Assembly (NCBI RefSeq): GCF_012272695.1
Contig: NZ_CP050902.1
Location: 3,596,001 to 3,660,000 of the forward strand
Direction: 5' to 3'
DNA from: Nocardioides sp. JQ2195
GTDB lineage: Bacteria; Actinomycetota; Actinomycetes; Propionibacteriales; Nocardioidaceae
Length of the DNA: 64,000 nt
The notes under the pieces are model-generated. The model made no database searches. It was not told the DNA's origin and saw only the letters and a list, made by a program, of their open reading frames with translations. Position numbers and translations under genes: made by a program. Positions 21,251-30,095 of this stretch are shown here, piece by piece. Positions within the stretch are counted from its first letter, which is position 1. The number at the start of each line of letters is the position of its first letter.

Positions 21251-21969
21251 GCCTCCCCTCCGAAGCCCTCGACTTCCCGTGGCCCCAGGCGCAGATCCCC
21301 TCGGGGGTCGACGTCCTGCTGGGGCTCGGTGACTACATCTCGCCGTCCTTCTACCTGCGCAAGGGCATCGAGATCGTGATCGGCTACGACCCGGCCTCGT
21401 GGCTCGTCTCCGAGTTCGCCGGCGACTGGCAGAAGGTGTCCCAGGCCGGCACCGCACTGGAACAGCTGGGCGAGTACATGCACCTGCTGGCCAAGGACGT
21501 CAACGCGGCCCGGGTGACGATGAACCCGTTCTGGGACGGCAACGCGGCCGACAACGCCTCGGTCTACTTCGAGAAGCTTGCCGTGGCCATCGACGAGCTG
21601 CAGACCCCGCTGGACGACATCGCCAAGGCCTACGCGACGACTGCGACGGGGATCAAGAGCTGGGGAGAGACGATCAACGACCTCCTCGGGCTGCTGCTCG
21701 ACTACCTGATCGAGCTCGGCATCGCCGCTGCCGCCACCGCGGCCAGCTCCTGGACCGGTGTCGGGCTGGCGATCGGTGGGGTCGGCACCGCCTACCTCGC
21801 CTACAAGGCGACCAGCACCTGGATGAAGGTGGTGGAGGCCCACGGCCACGCCTCGACGGCCGCCAAGGGCGTGATCGGCCTGACCGCCGGACCCCTCGGT
21901 ATGCTGCACGTCGACCAGGACCTCGAGCTGCCCACCTCCGCCTACGACCACCCGGACGTGACGCGATGA
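21247..21969 (+). CDS. WXG100-superfamily-like protein, 240 aa
   Basis: Probable type VII secretion-type helical protein of unknown job. Residues about 60-145 form two long predicted helices joined by FWDGNAADN, a turn that resembles the WxG motif; a hydrophobic Ala/Gly-rich stretch follows (about 160-190, possible membrane segment LGIAAAATAASSWTG), then a short C-terminal tail. No toxin or nuclease motif is visible. Overlaps both neighbours by 4 nt, so translationally coupled with them. Confidence 0.6.
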   Translation: MSLPSEALDFPWPQAQIPSGVDVLLGLGDYISPSFYLRKGIEIVIGYDPASWLVSEFAGDWQKVSQAGTALEQLGEYMHLLAKDVNAARVTMNPFWDGNAADNASVYFEKLAVAIDELQTPLDDIAKAYATTATGIKSWGETINDLLGLLLDYLIELGIAAAATAASSWTGVGLAIGGVGTAYLAYKATSTWMKVVEAHGHASTAAKGVIGLTAGPLGMLHVDQDLELPTSAYDHPDVTR

Positions 21970-22343
21970 TGCCCGACGACTGGGACCCCGTCGCCGCGTT
22001 CACCCGCGGTGACCGGCTGCGGTCCGAGTCGCTCAAGGCGAATCTCACCGCGATCCGCGACCAGACCGAGGACCCCGCCGTACGCCGGCTGGTCGACGAC
22101 CTCTTCGCCGGCCGGATGGGGCTGCGCGAGGTCATCCGCGACCCGGCCTTCGAGGCCGAGCTCGACAAGGGCATGCAGCGGTTCTCGGAGGCCTGGGAAC
22201 AGCTCACCCCCGAGCAGCGTGCTGACCTGGCCCGCCAGGGCCAGGCGGAGGAAGCCCGACGCCGCGAGGAGCTCGGGCTGCCCGAGCGGGTCGAGCCGAT
22301 CCCGTCTGCCGGGGACAGCCCCCTCCTGCGTGAGGACGACTGA
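21966..22343 (+). CDS. Small charged helical protein of unknown function (125 aa)
   Basis: Not recognised. Hydrophilic, no signal peptide or membrane segment, with a strongly helical Arg/Glu-rich body (residues 15-105) and a proline-rich end. Two consecutive ATGs (21966, 21969); the first overlaps the stop of the WXG100-like gene (ATGA). Third gene of the coupled cassette, so it may be a chaperone or partner of the two upstream products; that is inference from gene order only. Confidence 0.55.
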   Translation: MMPDDWDPVAAFTRGDRLRSESLKANLTAIRDQTEDPAVRRLVDDLFAGRMGLREVIRDPAFEAELDKGMQRFSEAWEQLTPEQRADLARQGQAEEARRREELGLPERVEPIPSAGDSPLLREDD

Positions 22344-22372
22344 CTCCGGCACAGGACCCATGGTCCGCAGCG

Positions 22373-22389
22373 TAGGCTGATCCCTCGTG
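22373..22389 (+). promoter_or_regulatory. Leaderless promoter, menF
   Basis: -10 TAGGCT (22373-22378) ends 8 nt before GTG 22387. Confidence 0.55.
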
Positions 22390-23634
22390 ACTCCCGAACA
22401 GGCAGCCGACGAGCGGATCGTCGTACGCACCGCACGTCTCGAGCCCGACGCGGTGGGTGCGCTCCTCGATGTCGTCCCGGACGACTCACCCGTGAGCTGG
22501 ATCCATCGTGGCGACGGGCTCGTCGGCTGGGGGGTCGCAGCGCAGGTGCGCACGTCGGGGCCGACCCGGTTCTCCGACGCCGCGAAGTGGTGGGACGAGA
22601 CCGTCGCCCGCCTCGAGGTCGTCAACGAGGTCAACGAGCCCGGCACCGGAGCGGTGGCGTTCGGCAGCTTCGGCTTCGCCGACGAGCCCGGCGACTCCAC
22701 CCTGGTGCTCCCCCGCGTCGTCATCGGCCGGCGCGGAGGCCTGTCGTGGATCACCACCGTCGACTGCGAGGCCCCCGGCCTGGCTCCGGCCGACATCCCA
22801 CGTGCCCCCTCGGTCAGCTTCGCCGACGGTTCCCGCAACGGCGACGAGTGGATGTCGGTGGTCGGTGACGCCGTGGCCCGCATCAACCGTGGTGACCTCG
22901 AGAAGGTCGTGCTGGCCCGCGACCTGGTCGCCACCTCCGACACCGACGTCGACGTCCGGTGGCCGATGCGGCGTCTGGCCGAGTCCTACCCGATGTGCTG
23001 GACCTTCCACGTCGACGGACTGTTCGGCGCCACCCCCGAGATGCTGGTCCGCCGCGAGCGCGGCCTGGTCACCTCCCGGGTGCTGGCCGGCACCATCCGG
23101 CGCACCGGTGACGACGACCGCGACCTCGCCCTGGCCGCCACCCTGGCCCGCTCGTCGAAGGACCTCGAGGAGCACGAGTACGCCGTCCGCTCGGTCGCCG
23201 AGGCCCTCGAACCGCACTGCTCCTCGATGAACGTGCCCGAGGCCCCGTTCGTGCTGCACCTGCCCAACGTGATGCACCTGGCCACCGACGTGGCCGGGGT
23301 GGTGCACGACGCCGAGAGCGTGTCCTCGCTGGACCTGGCTGCAGCGCTGCACCCCTCGGCCGCCGTCGGCGGGACGCCCACCGAGGTGGCGACCGCGTTG
23401 ATCACCGAGATCGAGGGCATGGACCGGGGACGCTACGCCGGCCCGGTCGGCTGGCTCGACGCTGGCGGGGACGGTGAGTGGGGCATCGCGCTGCGCTCCG
23501 CCCATGTCGACGGCCCCACCGTCCGGCTCTTCGCCGGATGCGGCATCGTCGGGGACTCCAACCCCGAGGCCGAGCTGGCCGAGTCGCAGGCCAAGTTCGT
23601 CCCGGTCCGCGACGCGCTCACCGCCTCCAACTGA
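22387..23634 (+). CDS. menF: Isochorismate synthase
   Basis: Chorismate-to-isochorismate mutase reaction that opens menaquinone (or siderophore) synthesis, 415 aa. The C-terminal chorismate-binding domain shows LAGTIRRTGD, SSKDLEEHEY, LHPSAAVGGTPTEVA, YAGPVGWLDAGGDGEWGIALRSA and FAGCGIVGDSNPEAELAES, the usual active-site blocks. The men genes in this window favour menaquinone over siderophore use. Starts at a leaderless GTG. Confidence 0.93.
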   Translation: MTPEQAADERIVVRTARLEPDAVGALLDVVPDDSPVSWIHRGDGLVGWGVAAQVRTSGPTRFSDAAKWWDETVARLEVVNEVNEPGTGAVAFGSFGFADEPGDSTLVLPRVVIGRRGGLSWITTVDCEAPGLAPADIPRAPSVSFADGSRNGDEWMSVVGDAVARINRGDLEKVVLARDLVATSDTDVDVRWPMRRLAESYPMCWTFHVDGLFGATPEMLVRRERGLVTSRVLAGTIRRTGDDDRDLALAATLARSSKDLEEHEYAVRSVAEALEPHCSSMNVPEAPFVLHLPNVMHLATDVAGVVHDAESVSSLDLAAALHPSAAVGGTPTEVATALITEIEGMDRGRYAGPVGWLDAGGDGEWGIALRSAHVDGPTVRLFAGCGIVGDSNPEAELAESQAKFVPVRDALTASN

Positions 23635-23801
23635 TCGTCCCTCCCGTCCTCGAAGGGCACATCGCCGACATCGACCGGACCATCGAGGCGATGCAGATCT
23701 CCCGGGCGATGACCGAGCACGCCGTGCACTGCCAGGCCCACGACATCGCCCGGTGCCCACGCTTCCGGGCGCACATCGACGACCTCGTGGCAGGATTCTG
23801 A
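23634..23801 (+). pseudogene. C-terminal remnant of a MerR-family regulator
   Basis: The frame ending at TGA 23799-23801 encodes about 55 residues resembling the C-terminal helix and tail of MerR regulators: HIADIDRTIEAM, then HAVHCQAHDIARCPRFRAHI (paired Cys and CPRFR). The N-terminal winged helix-turn-helix is missing; upstream in frame is only the out-of-frame end of menF. It directly precedes an NmrA-type gene, and MerR-NmrA pairs are common, so I read it as a decayed partner regulator. A short product from ATG 23692 is possible. Confidence 0.6.
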
Positions 23802-23802
23802 G

Positions 23803-24636
23803 ATGCCCTCCATCGCAGTCACCGGCTCCAGCGGCGCGGTCGGCGGTGCCGTCGCGCGACTCCTCGCCGACAGGTCACCCCGACTGGTCGTGCGCGACCC
23901 CGCCCGCGCTCCCTCGATCCCCGGCACCGAGGTGGCCGTGGCGTCGTACGCCGATCCCGACGCGGCGCGACGGGCCCTGGCCGGGATCGAGGTGCTGTTC
24001 ATGGTCTCCGCGGCCGAGTCGGCGACCCGCCGCACCGAGCACCGAGCGTTCATCGAGGCGGCCGCCTCCGCGGGGGTCGGCCACCTCGTCTACACGTCGT
24101 TCGCCGGCGCGGCCCCCGACGCGACCTTCACCCTCGGTCGTGACCACTGGGACGCCGAGTCGGCGATCCGCGCATCCTCGATGAGGTTCACCCTCCTGCG
24201 CGACAACTTCTACCTCGACGTGCTGCCACTCTTCGCCGACGAGACGGGGGCGATCCGGGGGCCGGCCGGGTCCGGACGGGTCGCCGCCGTCGCCCGCGCG
24301 GACGTTGCCGAGGTGGCTGCAGCGGTCCTGCGCTCGCCGCACGAGCACCGCGACACGACCTACGAGCTGACCGGCCCGGAGGCACTCCGGCTCGACGAGG
24401 TCGCGACACGGGCCGGCAGCGTGCTGGGCCGGGACCTGCGCTACGTGGAGGAGACCGTCGAGGAGGCCTATGCGTCCCGCCGGGCGGCGTACGACGCGGA
24501 GCAGTGGCAGCTCGACGCGTGGGTGAGCACCTACACGGCCATCGCCGACGGCTCGGTGGCCCGGGTCACCGACGACGTGGAGCGGCTGCTCCGCCAGCCG
24601 GCCCGCACGCTCGAAGCGGCGCTCGGTCCGGTCTAG
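23803..24636 (+). CDS. NmrA-type NAD(P)-binding protein
   Basis: Atypical short-chain dehydrogenase fold, 277 aa. N-terminal GSSGAVGGAVARLL nucleotide-binding loop; TSFAGAAPDATFTLGRDHWDAES replaces the classical YxxxK region, as in NmrA/QorB-like proteins that bind NAD(P)H and may act as reductases or redox sensors. Starts 2 nt after the MerR remnant. Substrate unknown. Confidence 0.85.
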   Translation: MPSIAVTGSSGAVGGAVARLLADRSPRLVVRDPARAPSIPGTEVAVASYADPDAARRALAGIEVLFMVSAAESATRRTEHRAFIEAAASAGVGHLVYTSFAGAAPDATFTLGRDHWDAESAIRASSMRFTLLRDNFYLDVLPLFADETGAIRGPAGSGRVAAVARADVAEVAAAVLRSPHEHRDTTYELTGPEALRLDEVATRAGSVLGRDLRYVEETVEEAYASRRAAYDAEQWQLDAWVSTYTAIADGSVARVTDDVERLLRQPARTLEAALGPV

Positions 24637-24643
24637 TCCGCGC

Positions 24644-25276
24644 TCACAGGTCCTCGCCGTCGGCGCGTCGGACGTAGCTGTGGCCCTCGGGCAGGAACAT
24701 GTCCATGTGCCGCTCGAGCATGCCGTGCGCGGCCTCGGTGTAGATCCGGTCGTGGATGGCCAGGTTCGACGGCGCGTTCACCTCGCGGACGAAGTCGATC
24801 GCCTCGGATGCCTTCAGCCACGGCGCGCTCGACGGGACCAGCAGGACGTCCACGTCCTCGCCGGGATGCGTCAGTGCGTCACCGGGGTGATAGATCCGCC
24901 GGCCACCGACGCTGAGCACGAAACCGCTGTTGTGGAAGCGCGGCAGCTCGGGGTGGATGACCGCGTGCAGCTTGCCCACTGCACGCACCGGGACGCCGAC
25001 GTCGAAGTGCTGGTCGGGGGTCACCACGGTGACACGCTCCGCGAGGTCCGGGGCGTCCTCGGCGATCTTCGCGGCGACCGCGTCGATGGTGAAGATCGGC
25101 GCCTCCGTGGCCCGCAGCCGGTCCGCGTCGTAGTGGTCGGCGTGCTCGTGGGTGATCAGCACCGCGGTGGCGGCGTCGACGGCCTCGGGATCGGTGAAGA
25201 CACCCGGATCGAGCACCACCACCTGCCCACCGTCCTCGATGCGGACACAGGCATGGCCGAACTTCGTGATGCGCAT
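24644..25276 (-). CDS. Metallo-beta-lactamase-fold hydrolase (UlaG/YcbL-like)
   Basis: Metal-dependent hydrolase, 210 aa, cytoplasmic (no signal). The metal-binding motif HEHADHYDADRL is intact, with later His in YHPGDALTHPG and a C-terminal AIHD histidine. The start MRITKFGHACVRIED is typical of the UlaG-like group; a TACGAT -10 lies 6 nt upstream of this ATG, excluding the longer open frame upstream. Convergent with the NmrA gene (7 bp between). Substrate unknown. Confidence 0.85.
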   Translation of the reverse strand: MRITKFGHACVRIEDGGQVVVLDPGVFTDPEAVDAATAVLITHEHADHYDADRLRATEAPIFTIDAVAAKIAEDAPDLAERVTVVTPDQHFDVGVPVRAVGKLHAVIHPELPRFHNSGFVLSVGGRRIYHPGDALTHPGEDVDVLLVPSSAPWLKASEAIDFVREVNAPSNLAIHDRIYTEAAHGMLERHMDMFLPEGHSYVRRADGEDL

Positions 25277-25288
25277 GTGACGATCGTA
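25274..25288 (-). promoter_or_regulatory. Leaderless promoter, MBL-fold hydrolase
   Basis: -10 TACGAT (25283-25288) ends 6 nt before ATG 25276. Confidence 0.6.
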
Positions 25289-25405
25289 GTTCGCGCCCGC
25301 GGACGGACCGGCGCAGCCCGCGCTGTCCGCCCTGCGCTCGTCACCTCCGGACGTTCCTCGGGACCTCCTCGGAGGCTCTCCTCCTGACCTCTTCCGGAAA
25401 TGCAC

Positions 25406-25443
25406 GACGCACCAACCGGGTCTCGGGTCCCGGTTGGTGCGTC
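25406..25443. terminator. Strong hairpin, antiporter/MBL intergenic region
   Basis: Perfect 15-bp stem (GACGCACCAACCGGG and its reverse complement) with an 8-nt loop. It lies downstream of the antiporter gene on the minus strand and insulates the MBL gene promoter. No T-run. Confidence 0.55.
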
Positions 25444-25495
25444 ATTGAAAACTATAGCGCCCTGTGTCCGGGGGACAAGGAGAATCGAAATTTCT

Positions 25496-25512
25496 CCCAG
25501 AATTTTTCTGGG
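25496..25512. terminator. Hairpin directly after the antiporter stop
   Basis: CCCAGAA-TTT-TTCTGGG, a perfect 7-bp stem abutting the antiporter stop codon. On the minus strand it is followed by AGAAATTTCG, a weak tail. Confidence 0.45.
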
Positions 25513-27378
25513 TCACCCGGTGACGTGGTGGACGAAGCACCAGCGCCAGGACTCCCCCGGCTCGACCGACCGCATCACCCGGTGGCCGGAGTCCTTGAAG
25601 TGCTCGGTGGCGTGCCGTCGCGGTGACGAGTCGCAGCAGCCGACATAACCACAGTCCTGGCACATCCTCAGGTGCACCCACGCCGTCCCCTCGGCCAGGC
25701 AGCCGGTGCACTCCCCCGGCGTCTGCGGCTCGACCTCCTCGACGTCAGCGGCCAGGTCATCGCACAGGTCACCGGTGGCCCGCGCCTCGCTGCGGGTGGC
25801 GCGCACCCGGTCTCCGTCTGCTGCTGCCACGTCGATCATCGACTCCTCGATGTCCAGCATCGTCAGCACCTCCTGGACCACGGTGTGCGGCACCTGCCCC
25901 TTGCTGCGGACCTCGAGCACCTTGGTCCGCTCGGCCTCGATCATCGAGAGCCTGATCCGACCATAGGCCTGGCTCGGGGTCTCGTGGTCACCGTCGGGGT
26001 CGCCGAGCTGTTCCCAGACCGCGAAGTTGCGCTGGTCGACACGGGCCCTGATCAGGTCGAGGGCACCGTGCGGGTCCTCGTCGTCGGCGTCGACGACGGC
26101 GAACCCCGCCTCGGTGGCCTGGTGCAGCAGGGTGGCCCGGGCCAAGGCTTCCTCTGCCGGATCCGGCGACGGCACCTTGAGCCGGCGTGCCACCCACGGC
26201 AGGGACAGGCCCTGGATGAACAGCGTCCCGGCCACCACGGTGAACGCGATCAGGAGAAGGATCGGACGGTGCGCGGTCTCCTCGGGGATCAGGAACGCGG
26301 CAGCGAGGGTGACCACCCCACGCATGCCGGCCCAGCCGAGCACGAAGGTGCTGGTCCAGTGCCCACCTCGGTTGCCGCGGGGCATGCTCAGCAACGAGCG
26401 CACCGGGAAGACCCAGATCATCCGCAGTGCCATCACGGCCACCAGGGCAGCGGCACAGACCAGCACCACCCGGCCAGCGGAGAGGTCGCTGTCGATCACG
26501 TCCTGGACGATCCACCGCGCCTGCAGCCCGATCAGGAGGAAGACCGTGTTCTCCAGGACGAAGGCGATCGTGCGCCAGTTCATCCGCTCCGCGATCCGGG
26601 ACTGGGCGTTCTGCAGCACCGGCGCCTTGTGCCCGAGCAGGAGCCCGGCCACCACCACGGCGATCACCCCGCTGGCCTCGATCTCCTCGGCCAGCAGGTA
26701 GGCCGCGAACGGAGTCACCAGCGAGACGCCGGTGTCGAGGAGCGAGTCGTCGATCTTCCGGCGGACCTTGGCCACCACGAAGAACGCGACGAGGCCGACC
26801 AGCAGCCCGCCCACCGATGCCCGCAGGAAGTCCAGCCCCACCTCGTGGAAGGCGACCGACGTGGACATGGCCGCGATCGCCGTACGCAGGGAGACCAGAG
26901 CGGTGGCGTCGTTGAGCAGGGACTCACCCTCGAGGATGGTGACGATCCGCCGGGGCAGGCCGATCCGCCGGGCCACCGAGGTCGCCGCCACTGCGTCCGG
27001 CGGGGCGACCACCGCGCCGATCGCGATCGCCGCCGGCCACGAGACCCCGGGCAGCAGCAGGTGCACGACGACCGCGACACCGGCCGTGGTGAAGATGACC
27101 AGGCCGATCGAGAGCAGCAGGATCGACCCCCGGTTGGCGTTGAAGTCGACGAGGGACGTGGTGAGCGCCGCGCTGTAGAGCAGCGGCGGCAACAACCCGA
27201 GGAGCACGACGTCGTGGGACAGGTGCACCTCGGGCACGATCGGCAGGAAGCTGGCCGTGATGCCGGCCGCGATCAGCAGCATCGGCGCCGGGAAGTCCAG
27301 CCGTTGTGCCAGCCCGGTGAGGGTCAGTCCCGCAACGGCCAGCACGATGAGCTGAAAGGCGATCTCCACGAACGCCAT
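25513..27378 (-). CDS. Na+/H+ antiporter (CPA1) with C-terminal ZnF-UBP domain
   Basis: Cation/proton exchange at the inner membrane, 621 aa. About 12 hydrophobic helices occupy residues 1-405, with the ion-binding motif GAVVAPPDAVAATSVARR. A charged cytoplasmic region follows (405-545), and the last 70 residues form a ubiquitin-protease-type zinc finger: paired Cys in CTGCLAEG, CQDCGYVGCCD, then spaced His (HATEH, GHRVM). This domain is best known from eukaryotic deubiquitinases but is found on some actinobacterial antiporters. It probably binds a C-terminal peptide or acts as a regulatory tail. Confidence 0.9.
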   Translation of the reverse strand: MAFVEIAFQLIVLAVAGLTLTGLAQRLDFPAPMLLIAAGITASFLPIVPEVHLSHDVVLLGLLPPLLYSAALTTSLVDFNANRGSILLLSIGLVIFTTAGVAVVVHLLLPGVSWPAAIAIGAVVAPPDAVAATSVARRIGLPRRIVTILEGESLLNDATALVSLRTAIAAMSTSVAFHEVGLDFLRASVGGLLVGLVAFFVVAKVRRKIDDSLLDTGVSLVTPFAAYLLAEEIEASGVIAVVVAGLLLGHKAPVLQNAQSRIAERMNWRTIAFVLENTVFLLIGLQARWIVQDVIDSDLSAGRVVLVCAAALVAVMALRMIWVFPVRSLLSMPRGNRGGHWTSTFVLGWAGMRGVVTLAAAFLIPEETAHRPILLLIAFTVVAGTLFIQGLSLPWVARRLKVPSPDPAEEALARATLLHQATEAGFAVVDADDEDPHGALDLIRARVDQRNFAVWEQLGDPDGDHETPSQAYGRIRLSMIEAERTKVLEVRSKGQVPHTVVQEVLTMLDIEESMIDVAAADGDRVRATRSEARATGDLCDDLAADVEEVEPQTPGECTGCLAEGTAWVHLRMCQDCGYVGCCDSSPRRHATEHFKDSGHRVMRSVEPGESWRWCFVHHVTG

Positions 27379-27421
27379 TGTCCACCGGCTGTCGAGCGGC
27401 CGGCGGCCAGCGGCCAGACGC

Positions 27422-28333
27422 TCAGGCGATCGGCTCGGCGACCCACTTCATCGGGTCTCCCCAACCCAGCTCCGAGATGCCGTGGCTGTCGAGCGCCAGG
27501 ACGACGAGGGTGCGCCGGTGGGCCGCGAAGGTCAGCACGTGGGCGATCATGCCGCCGTACGTGAACACCTCGGGCTCCGCGCACAGGGCGTCGACGAAGG
27601 TCTCGTCCAGGCGACCGGCATCGACCACGTCACGGACGTGTCCGAGATAGGTCGGGCCCTCCGCCGCGAGTCGGGCACGCATCGAGCTCAAGGACTCGTG
27701 CTCCTCGAGGGACCAGTCGTAGTCACGGGTCGCCATCGCCGCGTTCCACATGCCCATCTGGCCGATCAGTCGGGACAGCAGCGACCTGATGGTCTGCTGG
27801 TCCTCGTCGACCGCGAGTCCGATAGGCGCGTCGAGCTGCTCGTCGGTGAGCCGTTCGGCCAGGTGCACCATCTCGCCGGTCAGCCAGATGTGGTGCTCCA
27901 CCATCTTCGTCAACAGATCCATCGAGCTCACCTTGTCTCTCGCCGGCAGCCTGAGGCTGGCCGGTGGGTGGAAGTGCACGCCGCTGGGTGCGGCGATCTG
28001 GATGTGACCGGGCCGGCGACGCCAGGTCGCCGGCGGCACGCCGTACGCCTTGGTGAAGGCCCGGGTGAAGGCCTCGTGCGAGCCGTAGCCCGCCTCCACC
28101 GCGATGTCGATCAGCGGCACCTTGGTGGTGATCATCCGGTACGCCGCCCGCTCCATCAGGACACGTCGGCGCAAGGCATTCGGTGGCTCCCCCGCCACCG
28201 AACGGATCATCCGGTCGAAGTGGAAGCGTGAGAAGTGCAGTCGCGCGGCCAGCTCCTCACCCGACGCCTCGTGGTCGTCGAGCGCCTCGGTGAGGTGGTC
28301 GATGAAGTCCACGAAGCTCTCGGTTGCGGTCAC
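27422..28333 (-). CDS. AraC-type HTH fused to a DinB-like domain
   Basis: 303 aa. Residues 1-105 are two AraC helix-turn-helix motifs (ELAARLHFSRFHFDRMIRS and IAVEAGYGSHEAFTRAFTKAYGVPP, the classic signature). Residues about 140-300 resemble the DinB/mycothiol-transferase four-helix bundle, with spaced histidines (VEHHIWLTGEM, GGMIAHVLTFAAHRR) that could bind metal. Likely a ligand- or thiol-responsive regulator. GTG start has GGAGGAT upstream; 43 bp before the antiporter gene on the same strand, so they may be co-transcribed. Confidence 0.85.
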   Translation of the reverse strand: MTATESFVDFIDHLTEALDDHEASGEELAARLHFSRFHFDRMIRSVAGEPPNALRRRVLMERAAYRMITTKVPLIDIAVEAGYGSHEAFTRAFTKAYGVPPATWRRRPGHIQIAAPSGVHFHPPASLRLPARDKVSSMDLLTKMVEHHIWLTGEMVHLAERLTDEQLDAPIGLAVDEDQQTIRSLLSRLIGQMGMWNAAMATRDYDWSLEEHESLSSMRARLAAEGPTYLGHVRDVVDAGRLDETFVDALCAEPEVFTYGGMIAHVLTFAAHRRTLVVLALDSHGISELGWGDPMKWVAEPIA

Positions 28334-28478
28334 GAGCTCATCCTCCGGCTCCGCTGGTCGTGCTGCTTGATCAGCCTTGCGCGATCGGAGCGAGCCGGCA
28401 AGTGGTGCCTGATCCGTGCGCCGACCTCGTCACCCTCGGGGCTCGGGGTGCCATGAGACATTGCGACAGCCCAGGTGT

Positions 28479-30095
28479 TCAGCCGAGCGCGCGGATGCTC
28501 GCGTCCAGCTCGCGCCGGTTGTCGCGGCGTACGACGACCTCGACGACCTCGATCCCCCCGTTGGGCGAGGCCAGCGCCTGCTCCAGCTCGGGCAGGGAAT
28601 CGACCTTCCAGTGCGGGGTGCGGGTGGCCGCACAGAGGCTGGCGAGGTCGACTCCGTGAGGGGTCCCGAAGAGCTTGTCGTAGCGATCGGCGAAGGTCGG
28701 ATCGCCCTGCTCGAGCATGGTGAAGATCGAGCCACCGTCGTCGTTGACCACGACGACGGTGAGGTCGGGCTCTGCCTCGCCGGGGCCCAGCACCAACCCG
28801 TTGGCGTCGTGCAGGAACGTCACGTCGCCCATCAGTGCCAGGTTGCGTTCACCGTGCGGCCGGGCCAGCGCAGCACCGATCGCGGTGGAGATGGTGCCGT
28901 CGATGCCGGCCAGCCCACGGTTGGCGATCAGCTTGCGACGCTCGCCCACCGTCCGCGAGGGCGCCATCAGGTCGAGGTCGCGGATCGGGCTCGACGCGCC
29001 CACGAGCAGGAGGCCGCTCGGCGGGAGGGCCCGGCAGACGGCACCGGCCACGGCGTACGGCGTGATGCCGGCCTCTGCGGCCAGCAGGCGGTCGAGCGCC
29101 CGGGCGACCCGACGGTCGGCGGCCTGCCACTCGGCCAGCCAGGCGGGATCGTCCCTGCCGACCACGGTCAGTGCGTGCGCCTCCCGATCCACCGGGAAGG
29201 GGCGTTGCGCCCACCATCCCCGCGGCGGCACCGAGATGACCTCGACGTCGTCACGTTCGAGGAGCCGGGTCACCGGGCGCGAGAGCGTGGGGTGGCCGGC
29301 GACGACCACGCGCTCGATGCGTCGGCCCAGCTCGCCGTCGAGCAGGAGGCGGTAGCAGCGCAGCGCGTTGTCCCCGTTGCGAGCCCCACTCGTGGGCTCG
29401 GCCAGCAGCGGCCACCCACCCGACTCGGCCAGCACCCGGGCTCGCGGGCCGGCGTCGTCACCGGCCACCACGACCGTGCTCGGGCCGAGCTGCAGCTCGC
29501 GTTGGCCGTGCATCCTCTCCCGTCGTCGCATCCTCGGTTGCACCGCGTCCCCGGTGTGGTGCCACGGTGCGTCCGGGACCAGTGGCGGGGTGAACTGGAT
29601 GTTGACGTGGATCGGCAGGCACCCGTGGTCGAGCAGCGACAGGGCCTCGCGGACCTCCTCGAGCCCCTCGGGGTCGGCCACGTCGAAGAACGTGGCCGCG
29701 TCACCGAAGATGCGCACCTGGTCGGTGGTCTGGCTGGCGCCCGTGCCGCGCAGGGCAGCGGGCCGGTCCGCGGTCACCACGACCATCGACACACCGGCGT
29801 GCGCTGCCTCGAGGACCGCGGGGTGCAGGTTCGCCGCGGCCGTGCCCGAGGTGCACATCACCGCGGAGTGGTGTCCGACCTTGGCCATGCCGAGGGCCAG
29901 GAAGCCGGCGGTGCGCTCGTCGATGCGGGTGTGCAGGCGGAGCCGGCCGGCGGTCGACGCGTCCCACGCGGCGAAGGCCAGGGGTGCGTTGCGCGACCCC
30001 GGAGACAGCACCACCTCGGCCACACCGGCCGAGGTCAACATGTCGAGGAGCGACCGGGCGAGCTCGGTGGAGGCGTTTGCGCGCGGGGGGCTCAT
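28479..30095 (-). CDS. menD: 2-succinyl-5-enolpyruvyl-6-hydroxy-3-cyclohexene-1-carboxylate synthase
   Basis: Thiamine diphosphate enzyme joining isochorismate and 2-oxoglutarate, 538 aa. N-terminal ThDP domain with the conserved glutamate in HTRIDERTAGF and CTSGTAAANLHPAVLEA; C-terminal ThDP-binding region with GDVTFLHDANGL then NDDGGSIF. ATG overlaps the menC stop by 4 nt. Last gene of menE-menC-menD. Confidence 0.95.
   Translation of the reverse strand: MSPPRANASTELARSLLDMLTSAGVAEVVLSPGSRNAPLAFAAWDASTAGRLRLHTRIDERTAGFLALGMAKVGHHSAVMCTSGTAAANLHPAVLEAAHAGVSMVVVTADRPAALRGTGASQTTDQVRIFGDAATFFDVADPEGLEEVREALSLLDHGCLPIHVNIQFTPPLVPDAPWHHTGDAVQPRMRRRERMHGQRELQLGPSTVVVAGDDAGPRARVLAESGGWPLLAEPTSGARNGDNALRCYRLLLDGELGRRIERVVVAGHPTLSRPVTRLLERDDVEVISVPPRGWWAQRPFPVDREAHALTVVGRDDPAWLAEWQAADRRVARALDRLLAAEAGITPYAVAGAVCRALPPSGLLLVGASSPIRDLDLMAPSRTVGERRKLIANRGLAGIDGTISTAIGAALARPHGERNLALMGDVTFLHDANGLVLGPGEAEPDLTVVVVNDDGGSIFTMLEQGDPTFADRYDKLFGTPHGVDLASLCAATRTPHWKVDSLPELEQALASPNGGIEVVEVVVRRDNRRELDASIRALG

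Noticed and set aside
20756..22343. Toxin-immunity system
   Set aside because: No catalytic, pore-forming or nuclease motif and no recognisable immunity protein in the three genes.
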